A stretch of DNA of 64,000 nucleotides from Acidiphilium multivorum AIU301 (GTDB lineage Bacteria > Pseudomonadota > Alphaproteobacteria > Acetobacterales > Acetobacteraceae): contig NC_015186.1 of the NCBI RefSeq assembly GCF_000202835.1, forward strand, positions 558,001-622,000, read 5' to 3'. The translations under genes and the position numbers were made by a program. The notes under the pieces are model-generated. The model was not told the DNA's origin. It searched no databases and saw only the letters and a program-made list of their open reading frames with translations. Positions within the stretch are counted from its first letter, which is position 1. Every line of letters starts with the position of its first letter. This document shows, one piece after another, positions 26,823-35,450 of the stretch.

Positions 26823-29039
26823 ATGTCAGACACGATCAGCGGCACCGTGCTCTCCGGGGTTACCCTATCGTCAGCGCAGTATGCCGACCCGGTGGCCATC
26901 GAAGGCATCATCGACGTGGCTGGGGGAAATGCCCTCGTGGCGCCCCTGACGTGGACAATCGACGTGACCGGGACAATCGCCGCATCAGATGACGGAGGAG
27001 TTCTGCTTCTTGCAGGCGGTCAAATCGACAATCATGGCCTGGTGACCGCCGCGAGCGATGCCGTGTTGTCCACGTCGGGTCGTGCTTTCGACATCCAGAA
27101 CGAGGCCAGCGGAACCCTCGCGAGTGCCTCTGGCGATGCGGTGAAGCTGAGTGGCGGCGTGACGGGAAGCACTCTGCTGAATGCCGGCCTGATCTCTGCG
27201 GGGAACGCCGGAATCGGTCTTCAGATCGGCGCGGCGGTAGCCATCAATGAGGCGGGAGGGGTGATCGAAGGCGGGTCCGCGGGCGTGGTTCTCGGCAATG
27301 TCGCCAGTTTCGATAATTTCGGGACCGTTGGCGGCTCGACTGGCATTCTGGTTCCCATCGGCCAGAATTATGTGGACATCGTCCAGGGCGGCTTGGTGAG
27401 TGCCAGTTCCGGCCCGGCGATTTCCTTCACTGGCGGAGCCGTGATGACGGTAACCGATACCCTGACTGTTCTGCCGGGCGCCACGTTCGACGGCGCCGCC
27501 ATCGGCGGGCAGGTCGCCGATCTCGTGTTTGGCGGGACGACGGAAGGCACCTTCGTCAATCCAACGCAGGAATTCGTGCAGTTCAATACGATTTCGATCG
27601 CGGCGGGAGCAACGTGGGATCTTGCGGGCATCTCGACGATATCGTCGTCCTTCCGGAATGACGGAACACTTCTCGTGCAGGCTGGAGATGCGATCGATTT
27701 CGGAGCGGCGGTTTCCGGCTCCGGAGTGATCGACCTCGCGGGCGGTTTTGTCGATTTCGCAAACACCGTTGCCGCCGGTACGACAATCGACTTCAACGCG
27801 CCCGGCTCGTTCATGCAGTTCAACCAGTCGCATCCGTTCTCCGGTACCGTCGAAGGATTCACGCCGGGTGATACGATCGACATCACCGGATTTGGCGCGT
27901 CGCAGCAACTGAGCGGAACGGTTGCGGGTAATGTCCTGACCCTGAATAACGGTCTGGCACCCCTTTACGTGACGTTTGCAACGGCGCCTGGACCACTTGC
28001 CGTCGTGGCGATCGGCGGCACGAACCCGAAGACTTTCGAGGTCGTTGTGCCTTGTTTCCGCCACGGCACACGCCTGCTGACGCCTTCGGGCCTGCGGCCA
28101 GTAGAAACCCTTTCCGAGGGGGATGAGGTGATCACGCTGCGTGGAGAGGTCCGGCAGATTGCCTGGCGCGGCCGGCGGCGGATTGATTGTCGCCGGCATC
28201 CTGTGCCGGAATCGGTGTTGCCCGTGCTGATCGAAAAAGATGCCTTCGGTGTCGGGCAACCCTGCCGTGACCTGTATCTCTCGCCCGATCATGCAATCTG
28301 GATCGACGGTTCACTGGTCGAGATCAAACGTTTGATCAACGGCCTGTCCATCCGGCAGGTAACGGTGCCGACCGTGACCTATTATCATGTCGAACTGGAA
28401 AGCCACGACGTTGTTCTGGCCGAGATGCTGCCGGCGGAGACCTATCTCGATTGCGGGAATCGTTTCCAGTTCGAGGATGGCGACGCCACCATTTCGCTGT
28501 TCCCGGACTTCGGGGCTCTGGCGCGCGACCCCGGCCGCCTCTATGCGCCGGTTGTCGACGGTGGCCCGGATCTCGCGCGGATCCGGGCGGGTCTGCAATA
28601 CCGGGTTGCCTCACGTGGCATTCGCCAGAAGGCAGGAAACTTCCAGGTCGTTGCAGATGGAAAGACAGTGGCGCCTGTCTGGTCGGCGGACCGGCACCGG
28701 ATTTACCGGTTGCCGCCCGCGCCTTGCGACCTCAAACTGCTGTCAACCGCCTCTCGCCCGGCAGAACTTGACCCGGCTTCGGAGGACTGGCGGTGGCTTG
28801 GGATCGCCATATGCGACGCTGTGCTGGACGGCGATCCGGTTGACATCGCGGCACCATTCTTTGGCCGGGGATTTCATGGTCCCGAACATGCGGGAGATGG
28901 CTGGTTCCGCTGGACCGACGGGACCGCGACGATGGACGCGGCTGGCGCCCGCGAACTGGCCTTCACCGTCAGGGCTGTTGCGCCGGTGTGGGATGTGCCG
29001 GCTCCGTCTTGCGGTGTTTCGGTAAGGCATCGTGCTTGA
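26823..29039 (+). CDS. Beta-rich surface protein with C-terminal Hint domain
   Basis: This is a 738-residue protein with three parts. Residues 1-400 are Gly/Ala/Ser/Val-rich with repeated N-x-G and A-G-T-type turns (IDNHGLVTAAS, FDNFGTVGGSTG, FRNDGTLLVQAG), suggesting a beta-helix like autotransporter adhesins. At Cys411 a Hint (Hedgehog/intein-like) domain begins (PCFRHGTRLLTPSGLRPVETL), continuing with LSPDHAIWIDG and ESHDVVLAEMLPAETYLD to about residue 560. The last 180 residues match nothing I know. I start at the ATG at 26823 because AAGGAG is 5 nt upstream. There is no classical signal peptide, so export, if any, may be through type I or another route. Hint_2 proteins of this type recur in Acetobacteraceae, with unclear function. 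Confidence 0.78.
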   Translation: MSDTISGTVLSGVTLSSAQYADPVAIEGIIDVAGGNALVAPLTWTIDVTGTIAASDDGGVLLLAGGQIDNHGLVTAASDAVLSTSGRAFDIQNEASGTLASASGDAVKLSGGVTGSTLLNAGLISAGNAGIGLQIGAAVAINEAGGVIEGGSAGVVLGNVASFDNFGTVGGSTGILVPIGQNYVDIVQGGLVSASSGPAISFTGGAVMTVTDTLTVLPGATFDGAAIGGQVADLVFGGTTEGTFVNPTQEFVQFNTISIAAGATWDLAGISTISSSFRNDGTLLVQAGDAIDFGAAVSGSGVIDLAGGFVDFANTVAAGTTIDFNAPGSFMQFNQSHPFSGTVEGFTPGDTIDITGFGASQQLSGTVAGNVLTLNNGLAPLYVTFATAPGPLAVVAIGGTNPKTFEVVVPCFRHGTRLLTPSGLRPVETLSEGDEVITLRGEVRQIAWRGRRRIDCRRHPVPESVLPVLIEKDAFGVGQPCRDLYLSPDHAIWIDGSLVEIKRLINGLSIRQVTVPTVTYYHVELESHDVVLAEMLPAETYLDCGNRFQFEDGDATISLFPDFGALARDPGRLYAPVVDGGPDLARIRAGLQYRVASRGIRQKAGNFQVVADGKTVAPVWSADRHRIYRLPPAPCDLKLLSTASRPAELDPASEDWRWLGIAICDAVLDGDPVDIAAPFFGRGFHGPEHAGDGWFRWTDGTATMDAAGARELAFTVRAVAPVWDVPAPSCGVSVRHRA

Positions 29040-29904
29040 GTGTCGCGTTGCGAATGACCTGCCGCAGGCCTAGCGCCGCCTGACTGGCCGCGGCGGCGGC
29101 AACGTCGCCCCAGTAGGGTGTCATTTCGCTCGGCTTCAGATCGTGAAGCTGGGAGACCTTGCCGATGAATCCGCCGCGCCGGTTCCGGACTGTCCAGTCA
29201 AGTTCGACCAGGTCGCTTCCGCCCGGTTTGCCGTCCTTGTTGGCCGGGCTTACCTTCACGACGCCGTCGATCAGGAAATCGGCGTCGGCCGTGTGGTCGA
29301 CCATGACCACACCGAGTTTCGGCAGATCCCGGGAGACATCGAGTTTCAGGGCATGGTTGCCATCACCCGGCGCTCCGGTCACGCGAATGAGCCTGACGCG
29401 GGGAGGGCGGTTTTCAAGAGACGCCGGATTGCTTTGCTGCACGGCGGCATTGATCGCGGAAAGCTGTTTCACGAGGCCGGGCGCCGCCGCATCCGCTGCC
29501 TGCCTGAGCGTTGCGGGATCCCCCGCGGCCCAGGCGGCTCCGCTCACTTCGGCGCCTGTCAGGTGGCCATATTCCTTGTGACCGGGACCGATGATCCGGA
29601 AGCCGGGAATGACCGTCGCATTCGCTGTGCGCGCCGTTGCTTCCAGTTGCCAGTCATAGGGACGCGCCGGGCGGACGATGCTGGGCACATTCCGGTCGAC
29701 AAGCGCTTTGGCAAGATCGTGCGCGTAGGCATCGGCAGCGCGGTTGCCAAGGAGCGCATCCGGCGGCGGAGGGACGATGAGGACCGGCGGTGGCGGCACC
29801 GCCAGGCGGGCGCCCATCGCCCCGGGCTTCCCCAGAAGAGGCTGGGGAAGCGTTCCGCAGCCTGCCAGCAGCAACGGCAGCGCAACGAGCAGCCGCCGCC
29901 TCAT
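28969..29904 (-). CDS. Putative lipoprotein, unknown function
   Basis: This 311-residue protein has a lipoprotein signal peptide: RRRLLVALPLLLAGCG with the lipobox LAGC. The mature part has no domain I can name. It contains proline-rich stretches after the lipobox, an Ala-rich middle and a moderately conserved-looking region with VDWTVRNRRGGFIGKVSQL-like beta strands. It is the last gene of the hldD-lgt operon, overlapping pgeF by 4 nt, and its 3' end overlaps the Hint gene by 71 nt on the opposite strand. The operon neighbours are all envelope-related, which suggests an envelope role. Confidence 0.7.
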   Translation of the reverse strand: MRRRLLVALPLLLAGCGTLPQPLLGKPGAMGARLAVPPPPVLIVPPPPDALLGNRAADAYAHDLAKALVDRNVPSIVRPARPYDWQLEATARTANATVIPGFRIIGPGHKEYGHLTGAEVSGAAWAAGDPATLRQAADAAAPGLVKQLSAINAAVQQSNPASLENRPPRVRLIRVTGAPGDGNHALKLDVSRDLPKLGVVMVDHTADADFLIDGVVKVSPANKDGKPGGSDLVELDWTVRNRRGGFIGKVSQLHDLKPSEMTPYWGDVAAAAASQAALGLRQVIRNATLKHDALPKHRKTEPAHPTPAQQP

Positions 29905-30644
29905 GACCGCACCATGATGATCGAGATCTGGTGGCCGCCCGCGCCTTCGCCGCGCAGGGTTCGGCGGCGGTGGGAGAAAAATGCGGTTTCATCGCTGAGC
30001 GTATCGTGCGGCAGGATCGCCGCGTCGATGCCCACCATCGCCAGGCGCGCGGCGCAATAACCCGGAAGGTCGAAGTGCCAATGGCCCGGACGACCGGCCG
30101 AGAAAAAACATTCGCTTTCAGCGCCGCTGGCGAGCACTGCCGTTCTCATGTCCAATCCCACCTCATAGCTCTCCCTGTGGATGCAGGGACCGATTGCTGC
30201 GACAATCTTTGAAGCGCCCATCCGGCGCATCAGAGCGGCGGTCTGCTCGAGAACGCCAGCGGCGGCACCACGCCAGCCGGCATGGGCCGCGCCTACGATC
30301 CTGCCATCGGCGGAACTGAAGAGCACGGGAGCGCAATCTGCGGTGATGATTCCCAGGGCGAGGCCCGGCTGGTCGGTCACCATGGCGTCGGCTTCGTGGA
30401 ACGGCCCCTCCGGATCGGGGGAGGTGACGGCAACCGCCCCGTGAACCTGTCGCAGTCCGGCCAGACGGTCGCGATGGCCGCCGATGGCCATGACGGCGCG
30501 GGCGCGGTTCTCCGCGACGTTGGCAGGATCGTCCTGCCCGGACCGGCCGCAATTTAGGCTTGCATAAGGCCCCGGAGACACGCCGCCCGCGCGGGTGAAG
30601 AACCCGTGAGGAACATCGAGCGAAGCGGTGACGAACGAAATCAT
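29901..30644 (-). CDS. pgeF: Peptidoglycan editing factor PgeF (multicopper polyphenol oxidase family)
   Basis: This is a DUF152/YfiH-type protein of 247 residues. PgeF is a cytoplasmic enzyme in E. coli that removes mis-incorporated L-Ser from the cell-wall precursor. The family motifs are present: LRQVHGAVAV, ITADCAPVLFSS with the metal-binding cysteine, AAHAGWRGAAAG with the histidine, and IGPCIHRESYEVG. It is coupled by 4-nt overlaps both to the methyltransferase upstream and the lipoprotein downstream. Confidence 0.88.
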   Translation of the reverse strand: MISFVTASLDVPHGFFTRAGGVSPGPYASLNCGRSGQDDPANVAENRARAVMAIGGHRDRLAGLRQVHGAVAVTSPDPEGPFHEADAMVTDQPGLALGIITADCAPVLFSSADGRIVGAAHAGWRGAAAGVLEQTAALMRRMGASKIVAAIGPCIHRESYEVGLDMRTAVLASGAESECFFSAGRPGHWHFDLPGYCAARLAMVGIDAAILPHDTLSDETAFFSHRRRTLRGEGAGGHQISIIMVRS

Positions 30645-31615
30645 GCCCCAAATCCTGGAAGTGGCTCCATCCCTCGTGGGCAGATGGCCATCACACGGAA
30701 CAGGCTCCCCATAGCCTCAGGGGAGGTCAGCCGCCGTGTTGCGGCCAGCAGGCGCAGCGCATCGTCCTGTCCCGCATGATGACCGAGTTGGGCAGTGCGT
30801 TCATGAATCCCCAAGGCTGCGAGGAACGCACCCTGCGCCGCTGGCCCTCGGATCTCGGCCCCCGCGTTGCGGGCCGCCATGGCCAGACGGCTAAAATCGA
30901 CATGGGCGGTGAGATCCCGCCGGCCTGGTTCGGCGAGCGGATCGGCCGGCTGGCCATCCATGATCGCCTGGAGGGACTCGCCGGTAGCGCCGCCTTCATG
31001 GCCGTAGTCGATCAGAAGTGCGCTGCCGCCACGGCGGGAGATACGCGAGGCAAGGGCGGCCACGAAGGCCTCTGCGGTCTCGTTCCGCTCGATGACCGTT
31101 CCCTCCGGCGCATCGGGCAGAGCCGTCTCCGCGGATGCCTCGACGAAAGCACCATCGGCGACGTAACGCTCGCGCCATGCCGGACCGCGCCGGACGAACT
31201 GGCGGATCGGCAGGGCATCAAGAAATTCGTTGGCGAGAAGGATGATCGATTGATCCGGGATTGTCGACAGATCGGCGTGGAACATCGCCTGTGGCAGCCT
31301 GTCTTTCAGCAGCCCGATCAGTCGGGGCGAGGTTTCGATCAGATGAATGTCGGCGGCTTCGACGAACGCGGGCATGGCCCGCTTTGCCGCGCGGAGCGCG
31401 TCGGTCATCAGATGACCGCGGCCCGGCCCGGCCTCGACCAGAGCAAAGGGGGCCGGGCTGCCGAGCATGCTCCAGGCCATGGCAACCCACAGGCCGAGCA
31501 GCTCACCGAAAACCTGGCTGATTTCCGGTGCTGTCACGAAATCCACAAACGGATCGCGGCTCGCGTAGTAAGCGGCATTGGCGCGGGCCATGAAGGCGTC
31601 AAGCCGCTCGATCAT
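30641..31615 (-). CDS. SAM-dependent methyltransferase, NDUFAF7/MidA family
   Basis: This is a class-I SAM methyltransferase of COG1565, related to mitochondrial MidA/NDUFAF7, which methylates an arginine of complex I. From the ATG at 31615 it is 324 residues. The family sequence YYASRDPFVDFVTAPEISQVFGEL is at the N-terminus, with the SAM site FALVEAGPGRGHLMTDAL and LLANEFLDALPIRQFV further on. Whether it acts on bacterial complex I here is an inference from the family. It is coupled to lgt upstream and pgeF downstream by ATGA overlaps. Confidence 0.87.
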   Translation of the reverse strand: MIERLDAFMARANAAYYASRDPFVDFVTAPEISQVFGELLGLWVAMAWSMLGSPAPFALVEAGPGRGHLMTDALRAAKRAMPAFVEAADIHLIETSPRLIGLLKDRLPQAMFHADLSTIPDQSIILLANEFLDALPIRQFVRRGPAWRERYVADGAFVEASAETALPDAPEGTVIERNETAEAFVAALASRISRRGGSALLIDYGHEGGATGESLQAIMDGQPADPLAEPGRRDLTAHVDFSRLAMAARNAGAEIRGPAAQGAFLAALGIHERTAQLGHHAGQDDALRLLAATRRLTSPEAMGSLFRVMAICPRGMEPLPGFGA

Positions 31616-32442
31616 GCGGTGGCGAGGGCGCCCTGGCGGCGAGCGACGTATTTCGCGCGCCAGATCATCGTCGCGCCGATCACGATCATCGGGATCGACA
31701 GCAACTGTCCCATGGTCAGCCCGAACATGAGGTAGCCGAGAAACCAGTCCGGCTGTCGGAAACATTCGGCGGTCGTGCGGGCAATGCCGTAGCCCATGAC
31801 GAACATGCCGCCGAGATAGCCGGGCTGGCTGCGGATCCGCTCGTTGCGGGAGGCAATGAGCAGAACGATGAACAGCACGAGCCCCTCGAGCGTGGCTTCG
31901 ATCAGTTCGGATGGGTAGCGCGGCACGTCCGACCCGGATTCGGGATAGATCATGCGGAACGGAAACCAGGCTGGCGCGGGGCGTCCCCAAAGTTCGCCGT
32001 TCACGAAATTGGCAATGCGGCCGAGAAACAGGCCGATCGGCACCGGCACGGCGACGCGGTCGCCGAAACGCCACGGGTCGATGCCATGCCGGCGGCAATA
32101 GATCAGGATTGCGACCGCCACACCCAGCATGCCGCCGTGGAAACTCATCCCGCCATCCCACACGGCATAGGTCCGGTTCAGATGATCGAGAAAATAGACC
32201 GGCTGATAGAACAGAATATAACCGAGCCGACCGCCGAGGACGACGCCGAGAGTTGCCCAGGACAGGAAATCGTCCACCTGCTCGTGGGTTGCGACGACCG
32301 GCGCCTCGCGCACGAGGCGGCGCATCAGCCGCCAGCCAAGCACCAACGCGGTGATATAGGCCAGCGCATAGTAATGGATGGCGAATGGTCCGAACCGGAC
32401 AAGAATCGGATCGAAATGCGGCCAGACATAAACGTTTTTCAT
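31612..32442 (-). CDS. lgt: Prolipoprotein diacylglyceryl transferase
   Basis: Lgt adds diacylglycerol from phosphatidylglycerol to the lipobox cysteine of prelipoproteins in the inner membrane. The 276-residue protein has about seven membrane segments. It has the highly conserved GRIANFVNGELWGRPA signature, as well as FGPFAIHYYALAYI, DGGMSFHGGMLG and YPSELIEATLEGLVLF. The start at 32442 overlaps the hldD stop by 4 nt. Confidence 0.95.
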   Translation of the reverse strand: MKNVYVWPHFDPILVRFGPFAIHYYALAYITALVLGWRLMRRLVREAPVVATHEQVDDFLSWATLGVVLGGRLGYILFYQPVYFLDHLNRTYAVWDGGMSFHGGMLGVAVAILIYCRRHGIDPWRFGDRVAVPVPIGLFLGRIANFVNGELWGRPAPAWFPFRMIYPESGSDVPRYPSELIEATLEGLVLFIVLLIASRNERIRSQPGYLGGMFVMGYGIARTTAECFRQPDWFLGYLMFGLTMGQLLSIPMIVIGATMIWRAKYVARRQGALATA

Positions 32443-33419
32443 CGGTACTGATCCGGCCGGCTGAGGAAGTTCCTGATATAGGCCTCGACGCCCTGTTCGA
32501 GGGGCGTGAAGGGACGGTCGAAGCCGGCCGCGCGCAAGCGGTCCATCCGAGCCTCGGTGAAGGATTGATATTGCCCGACCAGACTCTCCGGCATCGGAAC
32601 GAATTCGATCCGCTCGCCGACGCCACATGCAGAGCAGACTGCGCGGGCGAGATCGACATAGCTGCGCGCGGTGCCGGTGCCGAGGTTGAACAGCCCGCTC
32701 ACCTCGGGATGATCGAGCAGGAAGAGGATCGCGGCGACAACATCGTCCACCCAGATGAAATCGCGCGCCTGCTGGCCGTCCGCTATATCAGCCCGGTCAG
32801 ACCGAAACAGGCGGGCCGGGCTGCCGGAAGCGACCTCGTCGAACTTCACCTTGACGACCGAGATCATGCGGCCCTTGTGATATTCATTGGGTCCGTAGAC
32901 GTTGAAGAATTTCAGGCCGGCCCACTGCGGCGGTCGGGGTCGGCCCGCCGCGCATTCGCCGGCCACCCACAAGTCGAAAGCGTGTTTGGACCACCCATAC
33001 AGGTTCAGCGGCCGCAACCTTCGCAGTGCCGCGAGGTCATTGTCATCGTCAAAGCCTGCCGAACCGTCGCCATAGGTCGAGGCCGACGATGCATAGATGA
33101 AGGGCAACCGCTGCGCCGCGCACCAGCGCCATAACATCTGGCTCAGGGCAACATTCGACTGCCAGACCAGATCGCCATCGATGGCGGTCGTTTCGCTGAT
33201 CGCGCCGAGATGGATCACCGCGTCGAGTGGCGGCTGGCTGGCGAGGAAATCGCCGAGTTCACGCGGTTCAACGATCATCGCCGGTGGGTGAGCGCGCAGG
33301 TTGCGCCATTTCCCCGTTGTGCGGAGCTTGTCGACAATGACGACGTTCAGATCGCGTTCGTGCAGTGCTGCGTGGAGATTGGAGCCGATGAAACCCGCTC
33401 CGCCCGTGACCAGTATCAT
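32439..33419 (-). CDS. hldD: ADP-L-glycero-D-manno-heptose 6-epimerase
   Basis: This short-chain dehydrogenase-type epimerase makes the heptose precursor of the lipopolysaccharide inner core. It has 326 residues from the ATG at 33419. It shows the NADP-binding ILVTGGAGFIGSN, the ISETTAIDGD catalytic region, the Y-x-x-x-K pair in YGWSKHAFDLW, and the HldD-type FFNVYGPNEYHKG. It leads a five-gene operon (hldD, lgt, methyltransferase, pgeF, lipoprotein) in which each junction overlaps by 4 nt. The promoter must lie in the 59-nt gap to the divergent ubiK. Confidence 0.93.
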   Translation of the reverse strand: MILVTGGAGFIGSNLHAALHERDLNVVIVDKLRTTGKWRNLRAHPPAMIVEPRELGDFLASQPPLDAVIHLGAISETTAIDGDLVWQSNVALSQMLWRWCAAQRLPFIYASSASTYGDGSAGFDDDNDLAALRRLRPLNLYGWSKHAFDLWVAGECAAGRPRPPQWAGLKFFNVYGPNEYHKGRMISVVKVKFDEVASGSPARLFRSDRADIADGQQARDFIWVDDVVAAILFLLDHPEVSGLFNLGTGTARSYVDLARAVCSACGVGERIEFVPMPESLVGQYQSFTEARMDRLRAAGFDRPFTPLEQGVEAYIRNFLSRPDQYR

Positions 33420-33478
33420 GGAGGCGTTTATAGAGAGGCGGAGATGATCCGTCATCACCACTCTGCAGGAGAATTGGC

Positions 33479-33832
33479 ATGACCGAGAGACCGCGGTTTT
33501 TTGATGATCTGGCAGGCCTTGCCGGCGGCGCGCTCTCGGCGGCCAGCGGCCTGCGCGACGAAATCTCAGCCCTGGTGCGGGCGCGGGTCGACGAGGCGAT
33601 CCGGCGGCTCGACCTTGTCAGGCGCGAGGAATTCGATGCGGTGATGGAGCTTGCGGTCAGGGCGCGTGCGGAATCCGAAGCTCTTGCCTCCCGTGTTGCG
33701 CATTTTGAGGACATGGTAATTCCGGCGGCTCCACGCCCTGTCGGACCCGATGCCGGCGCCTCGGCCACCCCGTCGGCACCGGCATCGGGTCCGCTGGCGG
33801 TCCCGGATCAGGATGGCAATGCGCCGATCTGA
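33479..33832 (+). CDS. ubiK: UbiK-like accessory factor (BMFP family)
   Basis: This is a small 117-residue protein of the DUF526/BMFP family, whose members (YqiC/UbiK) bind lipid membranes and assist ubiquinone synthesis. The first 85 residues form an amphipathic helix with a coiled-coil-prone segment (LVRREEFDAVMELAVRARAE), followed by a Pro/Ala/Ser-rich tail. The tail is longer than in E. coli. It is divergent from hldD, and its 3' end overlaps maf by 25 nt convergently. Confidence 0.78.
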   Translation: MTERPRFFDDLAGLAGGALSAASGLRDEISALVRARVDEAIRRLDLVRREEFDAVMELAVRARAESEALASRVAHFEDMVIPAAPRPVGPDAGASATPSAPASGPLAVPDQDGNAPI

Positions 33833-34401
33833 CGCAGATAGCCAAGCAGCGGCAGCAGGGGCAGGCCGAGGATCGTGAAGAAATCCCCCTCGATCCGCTC
33901 GAAAAGTTGAATGCCCGGCCCCTCAAGGCGATAGGCGCCGACCGAGTGCAGTGCGGCCTCGCCCTCGGCGGCTAGATAGGCGGTAATGAAGGCGTCCGAG
34001 AGAGGCCGCATGGTCAGCCTCGGCGCCTCGCCGTGAAACCACGTCACTTCGCCGTCACGGACGCAGGCAATGCTGGTCTCGAGCCGGTGCGTCCGGCCGG
34101 AAAGCCGGTGCAGGGTTTCGGCGGCCTCCTCCCGGTCGGCGGGCTTGTCAAACCATGTGCCTTCGCAATCCAGCATCTGATCGGCGCCGATCACGACCGC
34201 ATCGGGATGACGGGCAGACACCGCGAGAGCCTTCTCCCGGGCAAGCCTGGCCGCAACCACCGCAGCCGACTGGCCGGCGAGCGTGCCGGCGCGCTTGATG
34301 GGCGCTTCATCGACCCCCGATGACTCGGTATCCGCCAGCACACCGGCCGCCTTCAGCATCGACTGCCGGGTGACCGAGGTGCTGGCGAGAATCACCCGCA
34401 C
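33808..34401 (-). CDS. maf: Maf-like nucleoside triphosphate pyrophosphatase
   Basis: This is a house-cleaning pyrophosphatase that hydrolyses non-canonical nucleotides. It is 197 residues with the Maf motifs LASTSVTRQSML at the N-terminus, VIGADQMLDCEG containing the catalytic Asp, and TYLAAEGEAALHSVGAYRLEGPG. The S-V-T rather than SPRR start suggests the YceF-like (m7GTP) subgroup over YhdE, but the sub-assignment is weak. It sits between the oxidoreductase gene and ubiK. Confidence 0.9.
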   Translation of the reverse strand: MRVILASTSVTRQSMLKAAGVLADTESSGVDEAPIKRAGTLAGQSAAVVAARLAREKALAVSARHPDAVVIGADQMLDCEGTWFDKPADREEAAETLHRLSGRTHRLETSIACVRDGEVTWFHGEAPRLTMRPLSDAFITAYLAAEGEAALHSVGAYRLEGPGIQLFERIEGDFFTILGLPLLPLLGYLRQIGALPS

Positions 34402-35409
34402 TCAGAATCCCTCGAGCACGATCTTCCCGCGTGTGGTTCCGCTTTCGACCGCCGCGTGGGCACGGCGCAGATTGGCGGCCGTGATCGGGCCGTAATTCTC
34501 GGTCATCGTCGTGCGGAGGACACCTTGGTCGACGAGCCGGCTCACCGATTGCAGGATGTGATGCTGTTCGATCATCTGCGTCGTCTGATGCAGCGAGCGC
34601 GCGAACATGTATTCGGTGTGCACCGAGGCCGACTTGTTGAAGATTTCGTTCATATCAAGCGGCCCCGTCGATTCGATGAGCCCGATCCGCCCTTCCGGGG
34701 CAAGCACATGGCACAATTCGCGCCAGTGCCGTTCGACGTGGTTGGTGCAGAATATGTAGCTTGGCGCGCTCACTTCGCATGTCTCGAGCTGGTGCGCCAG
34801 CGGATGGTGGTGATTGATCACGTGATGCGCGCCGAGAGATGAGCACCAGTTGATGGTTTCCGGCCGTGAGGCCGTCGCGACCACGACGAGTCCCGTCAAC
34901 TGGCAGGCAAGCTGGATCGCCATCGAGCCGACGCCGCCTGCGCCGCCGACAATCAGCAACGTATCGTGATGCACGCGGTCGCGCGGGATGGAAAACCGGT
35001 CGAAGAGCATTTCCCATGCTGTGAGTGTCGTCAGCGGCAGGGCTGCGGCTTCGGCGAAGCTCAGCGAGCGCGGCTTGCGGGCGATGATCCGCTCATCGAC
35101 TGCGTGGAACTGGGCGTTGCTGCCCTGGCGGTCAACGGAGCCGGCGTAGAAGACCTCGTCGCCGATGCCGAAGCGCGTGACGCCGGGACCAACCGAGCGC
35201 ACGATTCCAGCGGCATCGAAGCCGAGGATGCGGGGCTCGCCGAGCGGTTCGTTACGCCGCCGGATCTTGGTGTCTACCGGGTTCACCGACACGGCGCGAA
35301 CCTCGACGAGAACGTCGTGAGTCCGCAATACGGGATCGGGTGCCTCGATATCGATCAGCGCCTCGTCGGCAGTGACTGGCAGAGAGTGAGTGAAGGCGAC
35401 AGCTTTCAT
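34402..35409 (-). CDS. Zinc-type alcohol dehydrogenase-like quinone oxidoreductase
   Basis: This is an MDR-family NADPH oxidoreductase of 335 residues (adh_fam_1/TIGR02817-like). The N-terminal GroES-like domain shows VNPVDTKIR and GFDAAGIVRSVGPGV; the Rossmann domain shows LLIVGGAGGVGSMAIQLA. The cysteine and histidine ligands of classical zinc dehydrogenases are not evident, so despite its family name it probably lacks catalytic zinc. The substrate is unknown. Its stop directly abuts the maf start (34402/34401). Confidence 0.85.
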   Translation of the reverse strand: MKAVAFTHSLPVTADEALIDIEAPDPVLRTHDVLVEVRAVSVNPVDTKIRRRNEPLGEPRILGFDAAGIVRSVGPGVTRFGIGDEVFYAGSVDRQGSNAQFHAVDERIIARKPRSLSFAEAAALPLTTLTAWEMLFDRFSIPRDRVHHDTLLIVGGAGGVGSMAIQLACQLTGLVVVATASRPETINWCSSLGAHHVINHHHPLAHQLETCEVSAPSYIFCTNHVERHWRELCHVLAPEGRIGLIESTGPLDMNEIFNKSASVHTEYMFARSLHQTTQMIEQHHILQSVSRLVDQGVLRTTMTENYGPITAANLRRAHAAVESGTTRGKIVLEGF

Positions 35410-35450
35410 GAGTTGGCCTCATCTTTGGGGACGGAAGATCCGTGCCCGTT

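Noticed and set aside
30641-32659. Single 672-codon methyltransferase gene
   Set aside because: Its first half is antiparallel-free but out of frame with lgt, which is clearly coding there; the methyltransferase motifs begin only after the ATG at 31615.
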